Part shown: in pieces, positions 16,864-24,584 of the stretch
How the letters are laid out: the number at the start of each line of letters is the position of its first letter
Position numbering within the stretch: the first letter of the stretch is position 1
DNA from: Catalinimonas alkaloidigena
GTDB taxonomy: Bacteria > Bacteroidota > Bacteroidia > Cytophagales > Cyclobacteriaceae
NCBI RefSeq assembly: GCF_029504655.1
Contig: NZ_JAQFIL010000001.1
Location: forward strand, 687,001 to 751,000
Direction of reading: 5' to 3'
DNA: 64,000 nt
Notes under the pieces: model-generated
Told to the model about the DNA's origin: nothing
What the model saw: the letters and a program-made list of their open reading frames with translations, nothing else
The model's database searches: none
Translations under genes and position numbers: made by a program

Positions 16864-17070
16864 ATGACAAAAAAGAAAAAACCAATGGCAGATTTTAAAA
16901 TGGAAATCCTTGTAGATGCGAAAAGCAAGGAGGAAGCACTCAAACTCAAAGGTATCATTCTGGAAATGTACCAGGATTATGGTACCGAAGGCTTAGTGGG
17001 CTTGTACCAGCTAGGCAAAAGCCCGGCTGGAAAGATGTTCACGAGCAAGTTCAAAAAGAAGAAAAAGTAA
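16864..17070 (+). CDS. Small basic hypothetical protein
   Basis: A 68-aa protein. The ATG at 16864 follows a strong hairpin; a start at 16885 (MADFKMEILVDAKSKEEALK) is equally plausible and leaves a compact domain. The middle suggests a ferredoxin-like alpha/beta unit (EILVDAKSKEEALKLKGII), and the end is KFKKKKK. No family recognised. Confidence 0.5.
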   Translation: MTKKKKPMADFKMEILVDAKSKEEALKLKGIILEMYQDYGTEGLVGLYQLGKSPAGKMFTSKFKKKKK

Positions 17071-17076
17071 GCTGCT

Positions 17077-17511
17077 ATGCTCCCGCTCATCGCATCACAA
17101 TTAGCAACCAAAGACAATATGAATAGTCTGGGAGAGGCTCTGTCTACTGTAGGCAAAGTTGGCTTAGGAGTGCTGGTAGCAGGGGGAACTTTCATGCTTT
17201 TACGCTCTGGTTACCGTAAGCTGACAGCAGACTTACAGGACGATAAAGCTACTGAAATAGGTACTCCTGCATATTATGCCGCCCAAATTGGCAAAGCCAT
17301 TCATACCGGAGATGTATGGTGGGGATGGCTGCAGGATGACGATGAAGAGTACCTCTACAACATCCTGCGGGAAATCCCTTCCGGGACATGGGAAAGAGTT
17401 GAGATTGCCTTTAGACAGCTCTTCAATAATAAAAGCCTGACGAGCGAGCTTTTGCGTGCCCTTTCTACTTATGAGTACACCAAAGCACTTTCCATCATCA
17501 ACAGCAAATAG
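17077..17511 (+). CDS. Single-pass membrane protein
   Basis: A 144-aa protein with one transmembrane segment at about 25-43 (VGKVGLGVLVAGGTFMLLRS) followed by a soluble domain containing GDVWWGWLQDDDEEYLYNIL. This tail is helical and acidic. It starts 6 bp after the previous stop, and the next gene starts 4 bp after its own. No family recognised; probably part of the membrane-associated particle machinery. Confidence 0.58.
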   Translation: MLPLIASQLATKDNMNSLGEALSTVGKVGLGVLVAGGTFMLLRSGYRKLTADLQDDKATEIGTPAYYAAQIGKAIHTGDVWWGWLQDDDEEYLYNILREIPSGTWERVEIAFRQLFNNKSLTSELLRALSTYEYTKALSIINSK

Positions 17512-17515
17512 GAAA

Positions 17516-18223
17516 ATGAAGAGAAATAGAAAAGGACAAAAATTAACAACGGGAAAAATCATCATGTATGCCGCCGGGGCAGGAGCTATTCTGGGTACTG
17601 GCTATGTGAGTTACAACTTCTTGCGAGACCTGAATTTTGGCTCAGTGAAGACTAGTGAAGATTTTCCCAATGGCAGTGGCTCTACAGCACCTAACGGTAA
17701 CACCGGAGTAGTTGGCCCGAATGCTACTTCTTCTTTGCCCAAGCCCACCTACCACGATGCTTTTCCTTTGGAAGTAGGAGACAGGAACTGGTATGTGCAG
17801 CAAATGCAGTTGGCCCTCATCAACCACGGAGGCAAAACCAAAGACTTGATTGAACAAAGTGGAGGAGCGGATGGCGCTTTCGGTCAAGGTACTTTGAATG
17901 CTTTGGTGGCTGCCCGATACATTGGAGTCCTGGATCAATATTTAGGCGCCAGAGTCACTGATGTTACTTATGAGCGAATCCTCAATAAAGGATCACTATC
18001 AGGACTTTCCGGTCTGGGCTACGCTCCTAAAGTGGCGATTACCACCCAACAGACTTTCATGATTAATGCTGACTCCATTAACCAGGCTGATCCCCAGGCC
18101 TATCCGGTACAGCAAGGAATTCTGCTGGGCTATCTGATGGATGAAAGTAAAGGCTTATCCAGGATACAAACCGAGCAAGGAGATATTTTCTATACCGTTT
18201 CTTCAGGCATTAAAGTAATCTAA
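17516..18223 (+). CDS. Membrane-anchored peptidoglycan-binding protein
   Basis: A 235-aa protein with an N-terminal anchor (IIMYAAGAGAILGTGYVSYN) and a periplasmic part. Residues about 82-130 match a PG_binding_1 repeat: LEVGDRNWYVQQMQLALINH, then GADGAFGQGTLNALV. It probably tethers the particle or a lysis complex to peptidoglycan and neighbours a muramidase gene 2 bp downstream. The start at 17516 is chosen over 17456, which would overlap the previous gene and precede the anchor with unrelated residues. Confidence 0.7.
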   Translation: MKRNRKGQKLTTGKIIMYAAGAGAILGTGYVSYNFLRDLNFGSVKTSEDFPNGSGSTAPNGNTGVVGPNATSSLPKPTYHDAFPLEVGDRNWYVQQMQLALINHGGKTKDLIEQSGGADGAFGQGTLNALVAARYIGVLDQYLGARVTDVTYERILNKGSLSGLSGLGYAPKVAITTQQTFMINADSINQADPQAYPVQQGILLGYLMDESKGLSRIQTEQGDIFYTVSSGIKVI

Positions 18224-18225
18224 TC

Positions 18226-18807
18226 ATGAGTTTTGAAACAGCATTTACCCACCTGATGCAATTTGAAGGCAATTATGCCCATGTAAAAGGAGATATGGGA
18301 GGTGAAACCTATAAAGGCATTGCCCGCCGCTTTCACCCGCATTGGAGCGGGTGGGCAAGCATTGATAAATACAAAACCCAGCACGGACCACTAAAAAGGA
18401 ATCACTACATCCCTGATCCGGAGCTGGACCAGAAGGTAAAAGCATTTTATCTGGCAAATTACTGGCATGAGATCTACTGCAGCAAAATTGCAGATGAACG
18501 AGTGGCTCACTTCATGTTTGACTTTTATGTGCATAGCGGTCATGTAGGCATGAAAATAGTCCAGCGTTGTGTGAATCAACTCCTAGACCGGGATGTACTC
18601 AAAATAGATGGCGTTATTGGCAAAATAACGCTCAACTGGATCAATAAAATACCGGGAGAGTTACTCCATGATCTCATTAAAGAACGGAGACGGGACTTTT
18701 TAGAAGGACTGGCTTTGCGACCAGGACAGTCTAAATTCTTAAAAGGCTGGATGAGACGTGTTGATTCATTTCCAACCTTAACAGAAGATGCTGGATCATG
18801 GGTATAA
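18226..18807 (+). CDS. GH108 N-acetylmuramidase (endolysin)
   Basis: A 193-aa cell-wall hydrolase. The N-terminal glycosyl hydrolase 108 domain has the family motif with catalytic Glu14 (FEGNY) and GDMGGETYKGIARR. The C-terminal half matches the companion peptidoglycan-binding domain (VDGVIGKIT-like: KIDGVIGKITLNWIN). No signal peptide is present, so export would depend on the holin whose gene overlaps its end by 10 bp. This is the clearest lysis gene of the element. Confidence 0.88.
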   Translation: MSFETAFTHLMQFEGNYAHVKGDMGGETYKGIARRFHPHWSGWASIDKYKTQHGPLKRNHYIPDPELDQKVKAFYLANYWHEIYCSKIADERVAHFMFDFYVHSGHVGMKIVQRCVNQLLDRDVLKIDGVIGKITLNWINKIPGELLHDLIKERRRDFLEGLALRPGQSKFLKGWMRRVDSFPTLTEDAGSWV

Positions 18808-19229
18808 AAAACATTCTAACCGGCCTCTTTTCAGGAGGACTTGCTGAAATCCGTCAACTGGTGGATGAGGTCACTACCAGCAAGGAAGAAAAGCTCAGGC
18901 TGCAAAATGAGATTGATAAGGTCTTTTATGGTCTGCAGTCTCAGTTATTTGAAGCAGATCTGAAGCGCTTCCAGGAATCACATGAGACTTTCAGAAAAGA
19001 CGGGCAAATGCAGAAGGTCTATGCGCTGACCTTTCTAATTGCTTATGTAGGTTTATCAATCGTGATGCTTTTGATCATCACTCGCATGACTGATCTACAG
19101 GATTATGCGATATCATTGATATCTACTATTTGGGGAGGGATGTCGGTCAAAGTCAATACCATTACTGATTTCTTCTTTGGCTCTTCTTCGGGAAGTCAGC
19201 ACAAAGATGATAGAATCTTAAAGAAATAA
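18798..19229 (+). CDS. Holin, 3TM family
   Basis: A 143-aa protein like the Holin_3TMs family found in prophages and gene transfer agents. A helical N-terminus (GGLAEIRQLVDEVTTSKEEK) is followed by two or three hydrophobic helices (ALTFLIAYVGLSIVMLLII, YAISLISTIWGGMSVKVN) and a short polar tail. It would form inner-membrane lesions that release the GH108 enzyme encoded immediately upstream with a 10-bp overlap. Confidence 0.82.
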   Translation: MGIKNILTGLFSGGLAEIRQLVDEVTTSKEEKLRLQNEIDKVFYGLQSQLFEADLKRFQESHETFRKDGQMQKVYALTFLIAYVGLSIVMLLIITRMTDLQDYAISLISTIWGGMSVKVNTITDFFFGSSSGSQHKDDRILKK

Positions 19230-19238
19230 GTTTACCGA

Positions 19239-19907
19239 ATGAGTTTTACTGCCCAGCTATCAACTTATTCCAAAGTGAATTCCTTATTGCGAAAGCTAAG
19301 AAGCAAGGGCTATAGGATATTTGATCGCCCCCTGGAGTTGAACCTCATCGCTGAGCGTAGCAATACGGTTCGCTCAGAAGTCATGGATGATAAACTGCAC
19401 ATGCTTTATAAAGACCTGGAAGGTAAGTGGGTACTCAAAAGCTATCAAGTGACCACTGATCCAAGTGCCTATTATATTGACAACCCGATTGTACCGCAAG
19501 GCTATGGGTTCATCAAAAAAGGACAGTGGCTAGATGTGTATTCTCTCGGCTATCATAAAGGCAGACCGGCACTCGTGCAGGTAAAACCTATGACCGTCAT
19601 TAGAAATTATGCCTTGAAAGGTATTTTTAAAACCTATACCGGTACAGAAGAAACTGGAATCTTTGGCAATAACATCCATGATAGGAAGGGTAGCATGATC
19701 AATGCCTCAGCAGGTTGTGTGGTCTTTGCAAGAGACAATGACTATCAACAGTTTTTAAATCAATGCCAGGTTCATCGTAATCGCTATGGTAATGCATTTA
19801 CTTTAAGCCTGTTGGATTTTAGAGACAATCATAAGACTCGCAATACCATGATTGCTGCAAGTCTGTTAGGTCTGGGAGGACTGGCAACCATACTATTCAA
19901 AAAATGA
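19239..19907 (+). CDS. L,D-transpeptidase-like protein with C-terminal anchor
   Basis: A 222-aa protein with a YkuD-like active-site signature, IHDRKGSMINASAGCVVF, giving His147 and Cys160. The 'NIH...SAGC.VF' form recurs in phage proteins from Bacteroidota. The C-terminus is a membrane anchor (MIAASLLGLGGLATILFKK). It may cleave or crosslink peptidoglycan locally during entry or exit. It follows the holin by 9 bp and overlaps the next gene by 4 bp. Confidence 0.72.
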   Translation: MSFTAQLSTYSKVNSLLRKLRSKGYRIFDRPLELNLIAERSNTVRSEVMDDKLHMLYKDLEGKWVLKSYQVTTDPSAYYIDNPIVPQGYGFIKKGQWLDVYSLGYHKGRPALVQVKPMTVIRNYALKGIFKTYTGTEETGIFGNNIHDRKGSMINASAGCVVFARDNDYQQFLNQCQVHRNRYGNAFTLSLLDFRDNHKTRNTMIAASLLGLGGLATILFKK

Positions 19908-20137
19908 AGAAAAGCGATAAAGTAAGTCTAATCAGTGGCCTTGCCGCCATTGCAGGGGTATCTGTCCATGAATATCTAAAAAAGAAAAAGCTTATCAGTA
20001 AGCAGGTGAAGACGATCTATACCGTTACGCCAATATCATTGCTTTCTGCACTAGTTGCCAATAGCGTGATTCCAGAAGATGCTCCCCGGACCTATGATGA
20101 TTACTTGCAAGAGGTAGCTCAAAAAAATATCAGATAA
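19904..20137 (+). CDS. Small membrane protein
   Basis: A 77-aa protein with a modest hydrophobic N-terminal helix (VSLISGLAAIAGVSVHEYL) and a second hydrophobic stretch (PISLLSALVANSVIPED), separated by KKKKLISKQVK. It is coupled by a 4-bp overlap to the gene before and 1 bp to the gene after. No family recognised. Confidence 0.55.
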   Translation: MKKSDKVSLISGLAAIAGVSVHEYLKKKKLISKQVKTIYTVTPISLLSALVANSVIPEDAPRTYDDYLQEVAQKNIR

Positions 20138-20514
20138 TGGAAAGATATGTCCAGCTCAACTATGGAGAAAGTGGCACTTACTTCATAGGTGATAGTAAGA
20201 CCGGAATCATTTATGCTGCCACTGGCCCCCTTGCTGAACTTAAGAAAAGATATCCTATTCAATTTGGTTTAGGGGCACTGGGAATCATTCCAGTGATAGT
20301 GGGAGCGGTAGCTGCAGTAACACCTGCAGTGATTGGTGCGGTGAATGCTTCCAAGAACCGTAAAGCAGCTGAAAAGGAAGCGGCCCGTCAGCAGGAAATG
20401 TTGCAGCAACAAGCCTACATGCAAACTTCAGCGCAGGCCAACCAACAGCAAATGCTAATGACAGTGGGTGGTTTAGGGCTAGCAAGTCTCTTAATGTTTA
20501 TGCTTCTTAAATAA
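20137..20514 (+). CDS. Two-TM membrane protein
   Basis: A 125-aa protein with a beta-like N-terminal 45 residues (YVQLNYGESGTYFIGDSKTG), a membrane segment (GALGIIPVIVGAVAAVTPAV), a charged Glu/Ala/Gln-rich helix, and a C-terminal anchor (TVGGLGLASLLMFMLLK). It closes the series of anchored small proteins in block A and is followed by a regulator gene. Confidence 0.58.
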   Translation: MERYVQLNYGESGTYFIGDSKTGIIYAATGPLAELKKRYPIQFGLGALGIIPVIVGAVAAVTPAVIGAVNASKNRKAAEKEAARQQEMLQQQAYMQTSAQANQQQMLMTVGGLGLASLLMFMLLK

Positions 20515-20521
20515 CACTCTT

Positions 20522-20812
20522 ATGACAAATCAAGCTTATCACTACTCTTCTCAGCACAACAGCAACTACCAGCAACATATAGAAAGGCAACAGAGACTTA
20601 AAGCGATTGAGTTTTCAGGGGAAGATGACTTCAAAATTAAGGCCTACACCAAATCAGAGTTAGCCGATATGTATGGAGTGCACGTCAATACCCTATCCAA
20701 ATGGATAGACAGACATTTGCCAGCATTTGAAGAATTAGGCTACACCAAAACCCTGAAGATGCTTGATCCTGCTATGGTTAGGCTCTTCATAAGTATTTTT
20801 TCTACTCCCTAG
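20522..20812 (+). CDS. Small HTH regulator
   Basis: A 96-aa protein with a Gln/Asn/His-rich N-terminus and a MerR/excisionase-like helix-turn-helix (YTKSELADMYGVHVNTLSKW). Last gene of block A, 8 bp after the previous stop. It could regulate late genes or assist excision. The HTH is clear; the role is not. Confidence 0.65.
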   Translation: MTNQAYHYSSQHNSNYQQHIERQQRLKAIEFSGEDDFKIKAYTKSELADMYGVHVNTLSKWIDRHLPAFEELGYTKTLKMLDPAMVRLFISIFSTP

Positions 20813-20896
20813 GAAATAATGTCTTAAGAAATGAAAATTAAACTATTATGAATTTCAAGGAGTATATAGGTAGTCGGCCTTAATTGTGATGCTCTC

Positions 20897-21274
20897 CTAC
20901 ATTATATTATCCAAATAGTTTTGTACATAGGGCTGCAATTTTACAATCAGCATCTTGTCTTTTCCTAAAACACAATACCCATAATCATAGCAGTAATAAT
21001 AAAGATGTCCTTGCTGTGTTTCATAACGACCGGTATAATAACCAAACTTAAATCCATCTTTATGCAGAATAGCTTTAGTTACTTTCCCTTTTCCATGTAA
21101 GCAATACTTTGCCAGAAGTTCCCTATTCATTTTCAGAGTTGTATTCACTTTTTTGATATAGGCTCTCTGATTTTTTTGATCCCTATTGTGATGAATAGAT
21201 CTGCACTTGTCAGAACAATATATTTTATCTGCTCTGCCTTGAATGACTTTGTTACATGTAACACACTTTTTCAT
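20897..21274 (-). CDS. Zinc-ribbon protein
   Basis: A 125-aa basic protein. The N-terminus CVTCNKVIQGRADKIYCSDK carries a CxxC...CxxxC ribbon (CSDKCR) of the kind seen in DUF2116/YacG-like small proteins. A Lys-rich helix follows, then a beta-rich end. Similar stand-alone proteins are common in Bacteroidota. It is divergent from the cassette recombinase gene, sharing a 117-bp intergenic region with repeated motifs. Confidence 0.6.
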   Translation of the reverse strand: MKKCVTCNKVIQGRADKIYCSDKCRSIHHNRDQKNQRAYIKKVNTTLKMNRELLAKYCLHGKGKVTKAILHKDGFKFGYYTGRYETQQGHLYYYCYDYGYCVLGKDKMLIVKLQPYVQNYLDNIM

Positions 21275-21292
21275 AACCGTTTTCAGAAAAAC

Positions 21293-21346
21293 TAAACGTT
21301 TGTAAACGTATCATTTTTCTTCATCGCTTATAAACGTTTATAAACG
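21293..21346. promoter_or_regulatory. Paired TAAACGTTT repeats upstream of the cassette recombinase
   Basis: Two near-identical copies of TAAACGTTT(G/A)TAAACG lie at 21293-21308 and 21331-21346, 38 bp apart start to start, each containing the palindrome AAACGTTT. They sit between divergent genes, about 45 bp before the recombinase ATG. They are probably operator sites controlling the recombinase; the regulator is unknown, and they do not resemble a LexA box. Confidence 0.55.
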
Positions 21347-21390
21347 CTTAGCTTACGACTACTATAAACTACTTTTTTTATCATAGTCCC

Positions 21391-22233
21391 ATGAAGGACG
21401 TGAATGTGTTTTTATCGGTAGTAAGGCAAAAATTGGTCTTAAGAGGCTATAGTGTTAGTACCATTCAGGGTTACAGCCAAATGTTGCAACTCTTTGCCAA
21501 TAGCTTTCCTGAAAGAGAATTAAGTACTGTTTCAGAAGAAGAAATAAAAAACTTCCTGCTTCATCAGGTTTCAAGTAGAAACCTTTCTCGTTCTTATCAG
21601 AACCAAATGATTAATGCCATTAAATTCTACTATGAACATGTTTTAGGCAGGCCCAGAACCTATTATAATCTGGATAGACCTAGAAAAGTATTCCGTCTTC
21701 CTATCGTGCTTTCACCAACAGAAGTTAAAAACATTTTATCTCAGGTAGATAATCTCAAGCACCAAGCAATACTTCAGACAATTTATGGATGTGGCCTTCG
21801 CTTATCAGAACTTATTCATTTAAGAATTAAGGACATTGATTCCCAGAGGATGATTGTAATTATAAAACATGGTAAAGGTGCCAAGGATAGGATAGTACCT
21901 TTATCAGAAAAACTACTTAAACTTCTTAGAAGATACTATTTAGCTTATCGACCTAAGGAATATTTGTTTGAGGGACAATTTGGGGGAAAGTATGGTAAAA
22001 GTAGTGTCCAACAGATATTGAGAAGGGCAAGGAAAGCAGCTGGAATCCAGAAAAATGCTACAGTCCATACCTTAAGGCATAGTTATGCAACACACTTGCT
22101 GGAAGCTGGTACCGATTTACGGTATATACAGGTACTCTTGGGGCATAATAGCAGCAAAACTACTGAGATTTACACACACGTAAGTAGTACACATATCAAA
22201 AGAATAAGTTCTCCTCTGGATGCTATTACTTAG
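21391..22233 (+). CDS. Tyrosine recombinase of the cassette array (integron-integrase-like)
   Basis: A 280-aa tyrosine recombinase with Arg137 (GCGLRLSE), His226-Arg229 (HTLRHSYATH), His252 (LLGHNS) and nucleophile Tyr261 (EIYTHV). The ending SSPLDAIT resembles the RSPLDxL end of IntI enzymes. However, the stretch between the Lys-containing beta hairpin (HGKGAKDR) and HTLRH is only about 60 residues and lacks the extra IntI-specific helix that canonical integron integrases use to grip folded attC. It is transcribed in the same direction as the cassettes, 604 bp before the first junction. It is inferred to be the array's own recombinase because of position and lack of other candidates. Confidence 0.8.
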   Translation: MKDVNVFLSVVRQKLVLRGYSVSTIQGYSQMLQLFANSFPERELSTVSEEEIKNFLLHQVSSRNLSRSYQNQMINAIKFYYEHVLGRPRTYYNLDRPRKVFRLPIVLSPTEVKNILSQVDNLKHQAILQTIYGCGLRLSELIHLRIKDIDSQRMIVIIKHGKGAKDRIVPLSEKLLKLLRRYYLAYRPKEYLFEGQFGGKYGKSSVQQILRRARKAAGIQKNATVHTLRHSYATHLLEAGTDLRYIQVLLGHNSSKTTEIYTHVSSTHIKRISSPLDAIT

Positions 22234-22720
22234 TAAATGATTATCTTAGAGATTATCTATAAGTGAAACATGCACAATATGCATGTTCGGATGTTGATAG
22301 GCAATTCAATCATTTTCGGGGATCATTTTTCCTAATTTTGCCAGTAAGAAGATGGAGATTTCCTTCTGTAGGAGCGGGATGTATGTAGGGAGAAAATCTT
22401 TGATTTTGGCCCAAGTCTTCTGTCGGCTTTGCCGTTCAAACCGTGTTTGATGACGCTAAGACGTCAATGAAGACTTGAAGATAAAGAATTTAGATCAAAA
22501 TTGCTGGATAGACTTTATCGGAAACATACATTGGAGGGGGTCAGAAGGAAATAATGATACAAGATAAAGCTCTTTAGGCTTCTTACTGGCCCAATTTAGA
22601 CCACGAACGTCTATGCAGACATAAACATCATAGTCTAAATTTAAAATCAGGAAAAGGGAAGGAGCGGAGAAAATGATAGAACACCGTGCCCTACATGATA
22701 AAGATAAAAGGGGAGGCACT
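22234..22720 (+). other. Noncoding leader between recombinase and cassette array
   Basis: About 490 bp without a convincing gene. It contains an inverted repeat CAAGTCTTC (22412-22420) and GAAGACTTG (22469-22477) around a 48-base loop, and a small repeat TGCACAATATGCA near 22270. It may hold the promoter that drives the cassettes, which lack their own. It may also be the remnant of an older cassette whose ORF has decayed. Confidence 0.5.
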
Positions 22721-22843
22721 GCCTACAACATCCCGCTACCGGTCATACAACTATCAGGACGTAATAAAGCCAGCAAGATGAAGCAGAATATCTCATCAAA
22801 AAGTCACATCTTGCCTCTACGACCGGTAGCTATAACGTTATGT
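22721..22843 (+). other. Array entry site (attI or oldest attC, 'attC0')
   Basis: The sequence ends in G|TTATGTGC with the inferred crossover between 22837 and 22838, and cassette 1 begins at T22838. Unlike classical attI sites it is palindromic: arms GCTACCGGTC (22735-22744) and GACCGGTAGC (22821-22830) pair perfectly, and an R''-like GCCTACAAC lies at 22721-22729. It therefore looks like an attC used as the entry point, or a leftover cassette end. Confidence 0.7.
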
Positions 22844-22853
22844 GCAATTAGAA

Positions 22854-23240
22854 ATGAAAAAAACGGATTTTTTAACCAAGTTGATCTTTTCCAGACAATT
22901 AGTTTCTGTAATGAACAGAACTAAGTGGAAAGAATTAGCTGATGAGATGACCTCAAATCAAGATTTCAACCCTAAAGTCCGAATTAAATATCTAGAAGAT
23001 GAATTGCCATTAGGATTCAGCCATTTAGATTGGGAATGGGTAAAATTTGGCGACTCAAGAGTAATTGAATGGATGGAAATTGATTCAGTTAAAAGAGAAT
23101 ACGTTGGCCGACTCATTGATGACAAAGAAAAAGATTACAGTGAATGGATTAGAAAAAGACTAAAAGCTAATTCAATTCCATTTGATGAGAGCGATGGTAT
23201 TTTTCGGATTCTCGGTTATTTAAGCCCAACAAAAGAATAG
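22854..23240 (+). CDS. Cassette 1: DUF6678-like protein
   Basis: A 128-aa soluble protein resembling the DUF6678 family (MKKTDFLTK...MNRTKWKELADEM, FSHLDWEWVKFGDSRVIEWM). The function is unknown, though relatives turn up in cassette and accessory contexts. The ATG at 22854 is 16 bp after the crossover and is preferred over an upstream in-frame start at 22842. It has no visible promoter of its own; expression probably comes from the leader. Confidence 0.72.
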   Translation: MKKTDFLTKLIFSRQLVSVMNRTKWKELADEMTSNQDFNPKVRIKYLEDELPLGFSHLDWEWVKFGDSRVIEWMEIDSVKREYVGRLIDDKEKDYSEWIRKRLKANSIPFDESDGIFRILGYLSPTKE

Positions 23241-23247
23241 TGAAAAA

Positions 23248-23378
23248 GCACATAACAAAACGCAGCCATCAGCCTAGCCAAAATGAGCTTGAACATTCAT
23301 TGCTCCAAGCACGAAAAATGATAATTTGAAAGACAAACGCCAACTAGTCCGGCCGTTGGCTTGCGTTGGTCGTTGTAA
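23248..23378 (+). repeat. attC1
   Basis: R'' GCACATAAC (23248-23256) is the reverse complement of the cassette-1 start GTTATGTGC. The inner arms ACGCAGCCATCAGCC and GGCCGTTGGCTTGCGT pair imperfectly. R' is GTTGTAA with the crossover at G23372|T23373. The loop holds the shared TTGCTCCAAGCAC segment. Confidence 0.9.
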
Positions 23379-23383
23379 AACAT

Positions 23384-23779
23384 ATGAAAAAAGAATACTT
23401 CATATTTGTTTTTCTGATTTTTGGATTTACATGTGCTGACCAATCTTGTAATCTGAAAGACGGAAAATATAAAGTAGTTTACGATAAGCAATTTTCAGGT
23501 TATGCGGAATCAGAATTTGTAATTATAGATCAAACTTTGATTGAATTAAAGAATAACCAAAAATCTGAATACAAGATTAATTGGATTGCGGAAGACCAAT
23601 TTCGACTAGACCCGATTAATAAGGAAACAGATTCTTTGACAAGCATTCAAGAGGAATTGAACTCTTTGGGAGAGCCATATTATCAAATTACCGGATGCAA
23701 AGCTGGCGATATTATGTTTGAGTTTTACCGTAATCCACATATACTTATAAATTCTGGGAAACTAATTAGAAAAGATTAA
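23384..23779 (+). CDS. Cassette 2: secreted lipoprotein-like protein
   Basis: A 131-aa protein with a signal sequence ending in a possible lipobox (FIFVFLIFGFTCADQSC), so likely periplasmic or membrane-tethered. The remainder is beta-rich (KYKVVYDKQFSGYAESEFVI), similar in style to small Bacteroidota lipoproteins. The ATG at 23384 is 11 bp after the crossover. No specific function recognised. Confidence 0.68.
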   Translation: MKKEYFIFVFLIFGFTCADQSCNLKDGKYKVVYDKQFSGYAESEFVIIDQTLIELKNNQKSEYKINWIAEDQFRLDPINKETDSLTSIQEELNSLGEPYYQITGCKAGDIMFEFYRNPHILINSGKLIRKD

Positions 23780-23783
23780 ATAC

Positions 23784-23914
23784 GTTTTACAACATTATGC
23801 ATCGGTCAGCCCTATTTGAAACGCACCTGGGAGTTTATTGCTCCAAGCACCATTTTGATATTCGAACAGAAAACGCAAACAACGCCAGGCCGTCCGCTGC
23901 ATCGATCGTTAGCA
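23784..23914 (+). repeat. attC2
   Basis: R'' GTTTTACAAC (23784-23793) is the perfect reverse complement of the cassette-2 start GTTGTAAAAC. The arms ATGCATCGGTCAGCC and GGCCGTCCGCTGCAT pair imperfectly. The crossover is at G23908|T23909. Confidence 0.92.
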
Positions 23915-23926
23915 GGCACTTAAAAA

Positions 23927-24436
23927 ATGAGAGAATTAGATGATCCAATTTGGAAAGATTTGACTGGTGGATATCAAGTTCCTTATGATGCATCGGATGC
24001 TTTAAAGAGACTTGAAGCTTCTGCTGATGAAAAGGATGAGGAATTGATCTGGGAGGAACTCTGGAATGAATTGTATCATCAGGGAGACGTGGGAACAGCT
24101 TCTTTCTTAGCCATCCCCCAACTCGTTAGGATTTACAAGATAAAAAATAGAGCTTCTTATCATGTATTTGCTTTTATCACAACGATTGAATTAGTCAGGA
24201 TCAATGATTCAATTCATCTTCCGGATGAATTTAACAATGAATATGAAGAAGCTCTCGATCGGATTCCGGAATTGATTGATCTGATAAAAGATCAGATTTG
24301 GGATTCGGTATTGGCAGCCAGTGTATTATCAGCCACCGCGATTTGGAAGAAAAAGTATAAGATGGCGGAGCTGATAGCTGAATTAGAAGATGATAATTTG
24401 ACGGATTACTTATTGGATCAGATAAATGAATATTGA
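23927..24436 (+). CDS. Cassette 3: helical hypothetical protein
   Basis: A 169-aa very acidic, all-helical soluble protein (LWNELYHQGDVGTASFLAIP, LIDLIKDQIWDSVLAASVL). The repeated helix pattern recalls HEAT-like proteins, including some immunity proteins of polymorphic toxins. I cannot assign a family firmly. The stop codon is 4 bp before the R'' box of attC3. Confidence 0.65.
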   Translation: MRELDDPIWKDLTGGYQVPYDASDALKRLEASADEKDEELIWEELWNELYHQGDVGTASFLAIPQLVRIYKIKNRASYHVFAFITTIELVRINDSIHLPDEFNNEYEEALDRIPELIDLIKDQIWDSVLAASVLSATAIWKKKYKMAELIAELEDDNLTDYLLDQINEY

Positions 24437-24440
24437 AAGC

Positions 24441-24572
24441 GCCTGCTAACAGTATGCAGCGCCCAGCCCTGTTAAATAGCGATTGAAAGTCGATCGCCCT
24501 AAGCACTATTTTTGCAACTTGAAAGAAAAACGCAAACAAGACCAGGGCCGTGCTCTGCATCGGTCGTTGTAG
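24441..24572 (+). repeat. attC3
   Basis: R'' GCCTGCTAAC (24441-24450) is the perfect reverse complement of the cassette-3 start GTTAGCAGGC. The arms TATGCAGCGCCCAGCCC and GGGCCGTGCTCTGCAT pair imperfectly. The crossover is at G24566|T24567. Confidence 0.93.
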
Positions 24573-24584
24573 CCAATTTGAAAA

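Noticed and set aside
4841..20812. Contractile injection system, T6SS or gene transfer agent
   Set aside because: No sheath, tube, baseplate, spike, portal or HK97 capsid genes were found, and the anchored miniproteins do not fit those systems.
22673..22924. 83-codon plus-strand frame across the array entry site
   Set aside because: It overlaps the palindromic entry site and the start of cassette 1 in another frame, and has no recognisable protein features.
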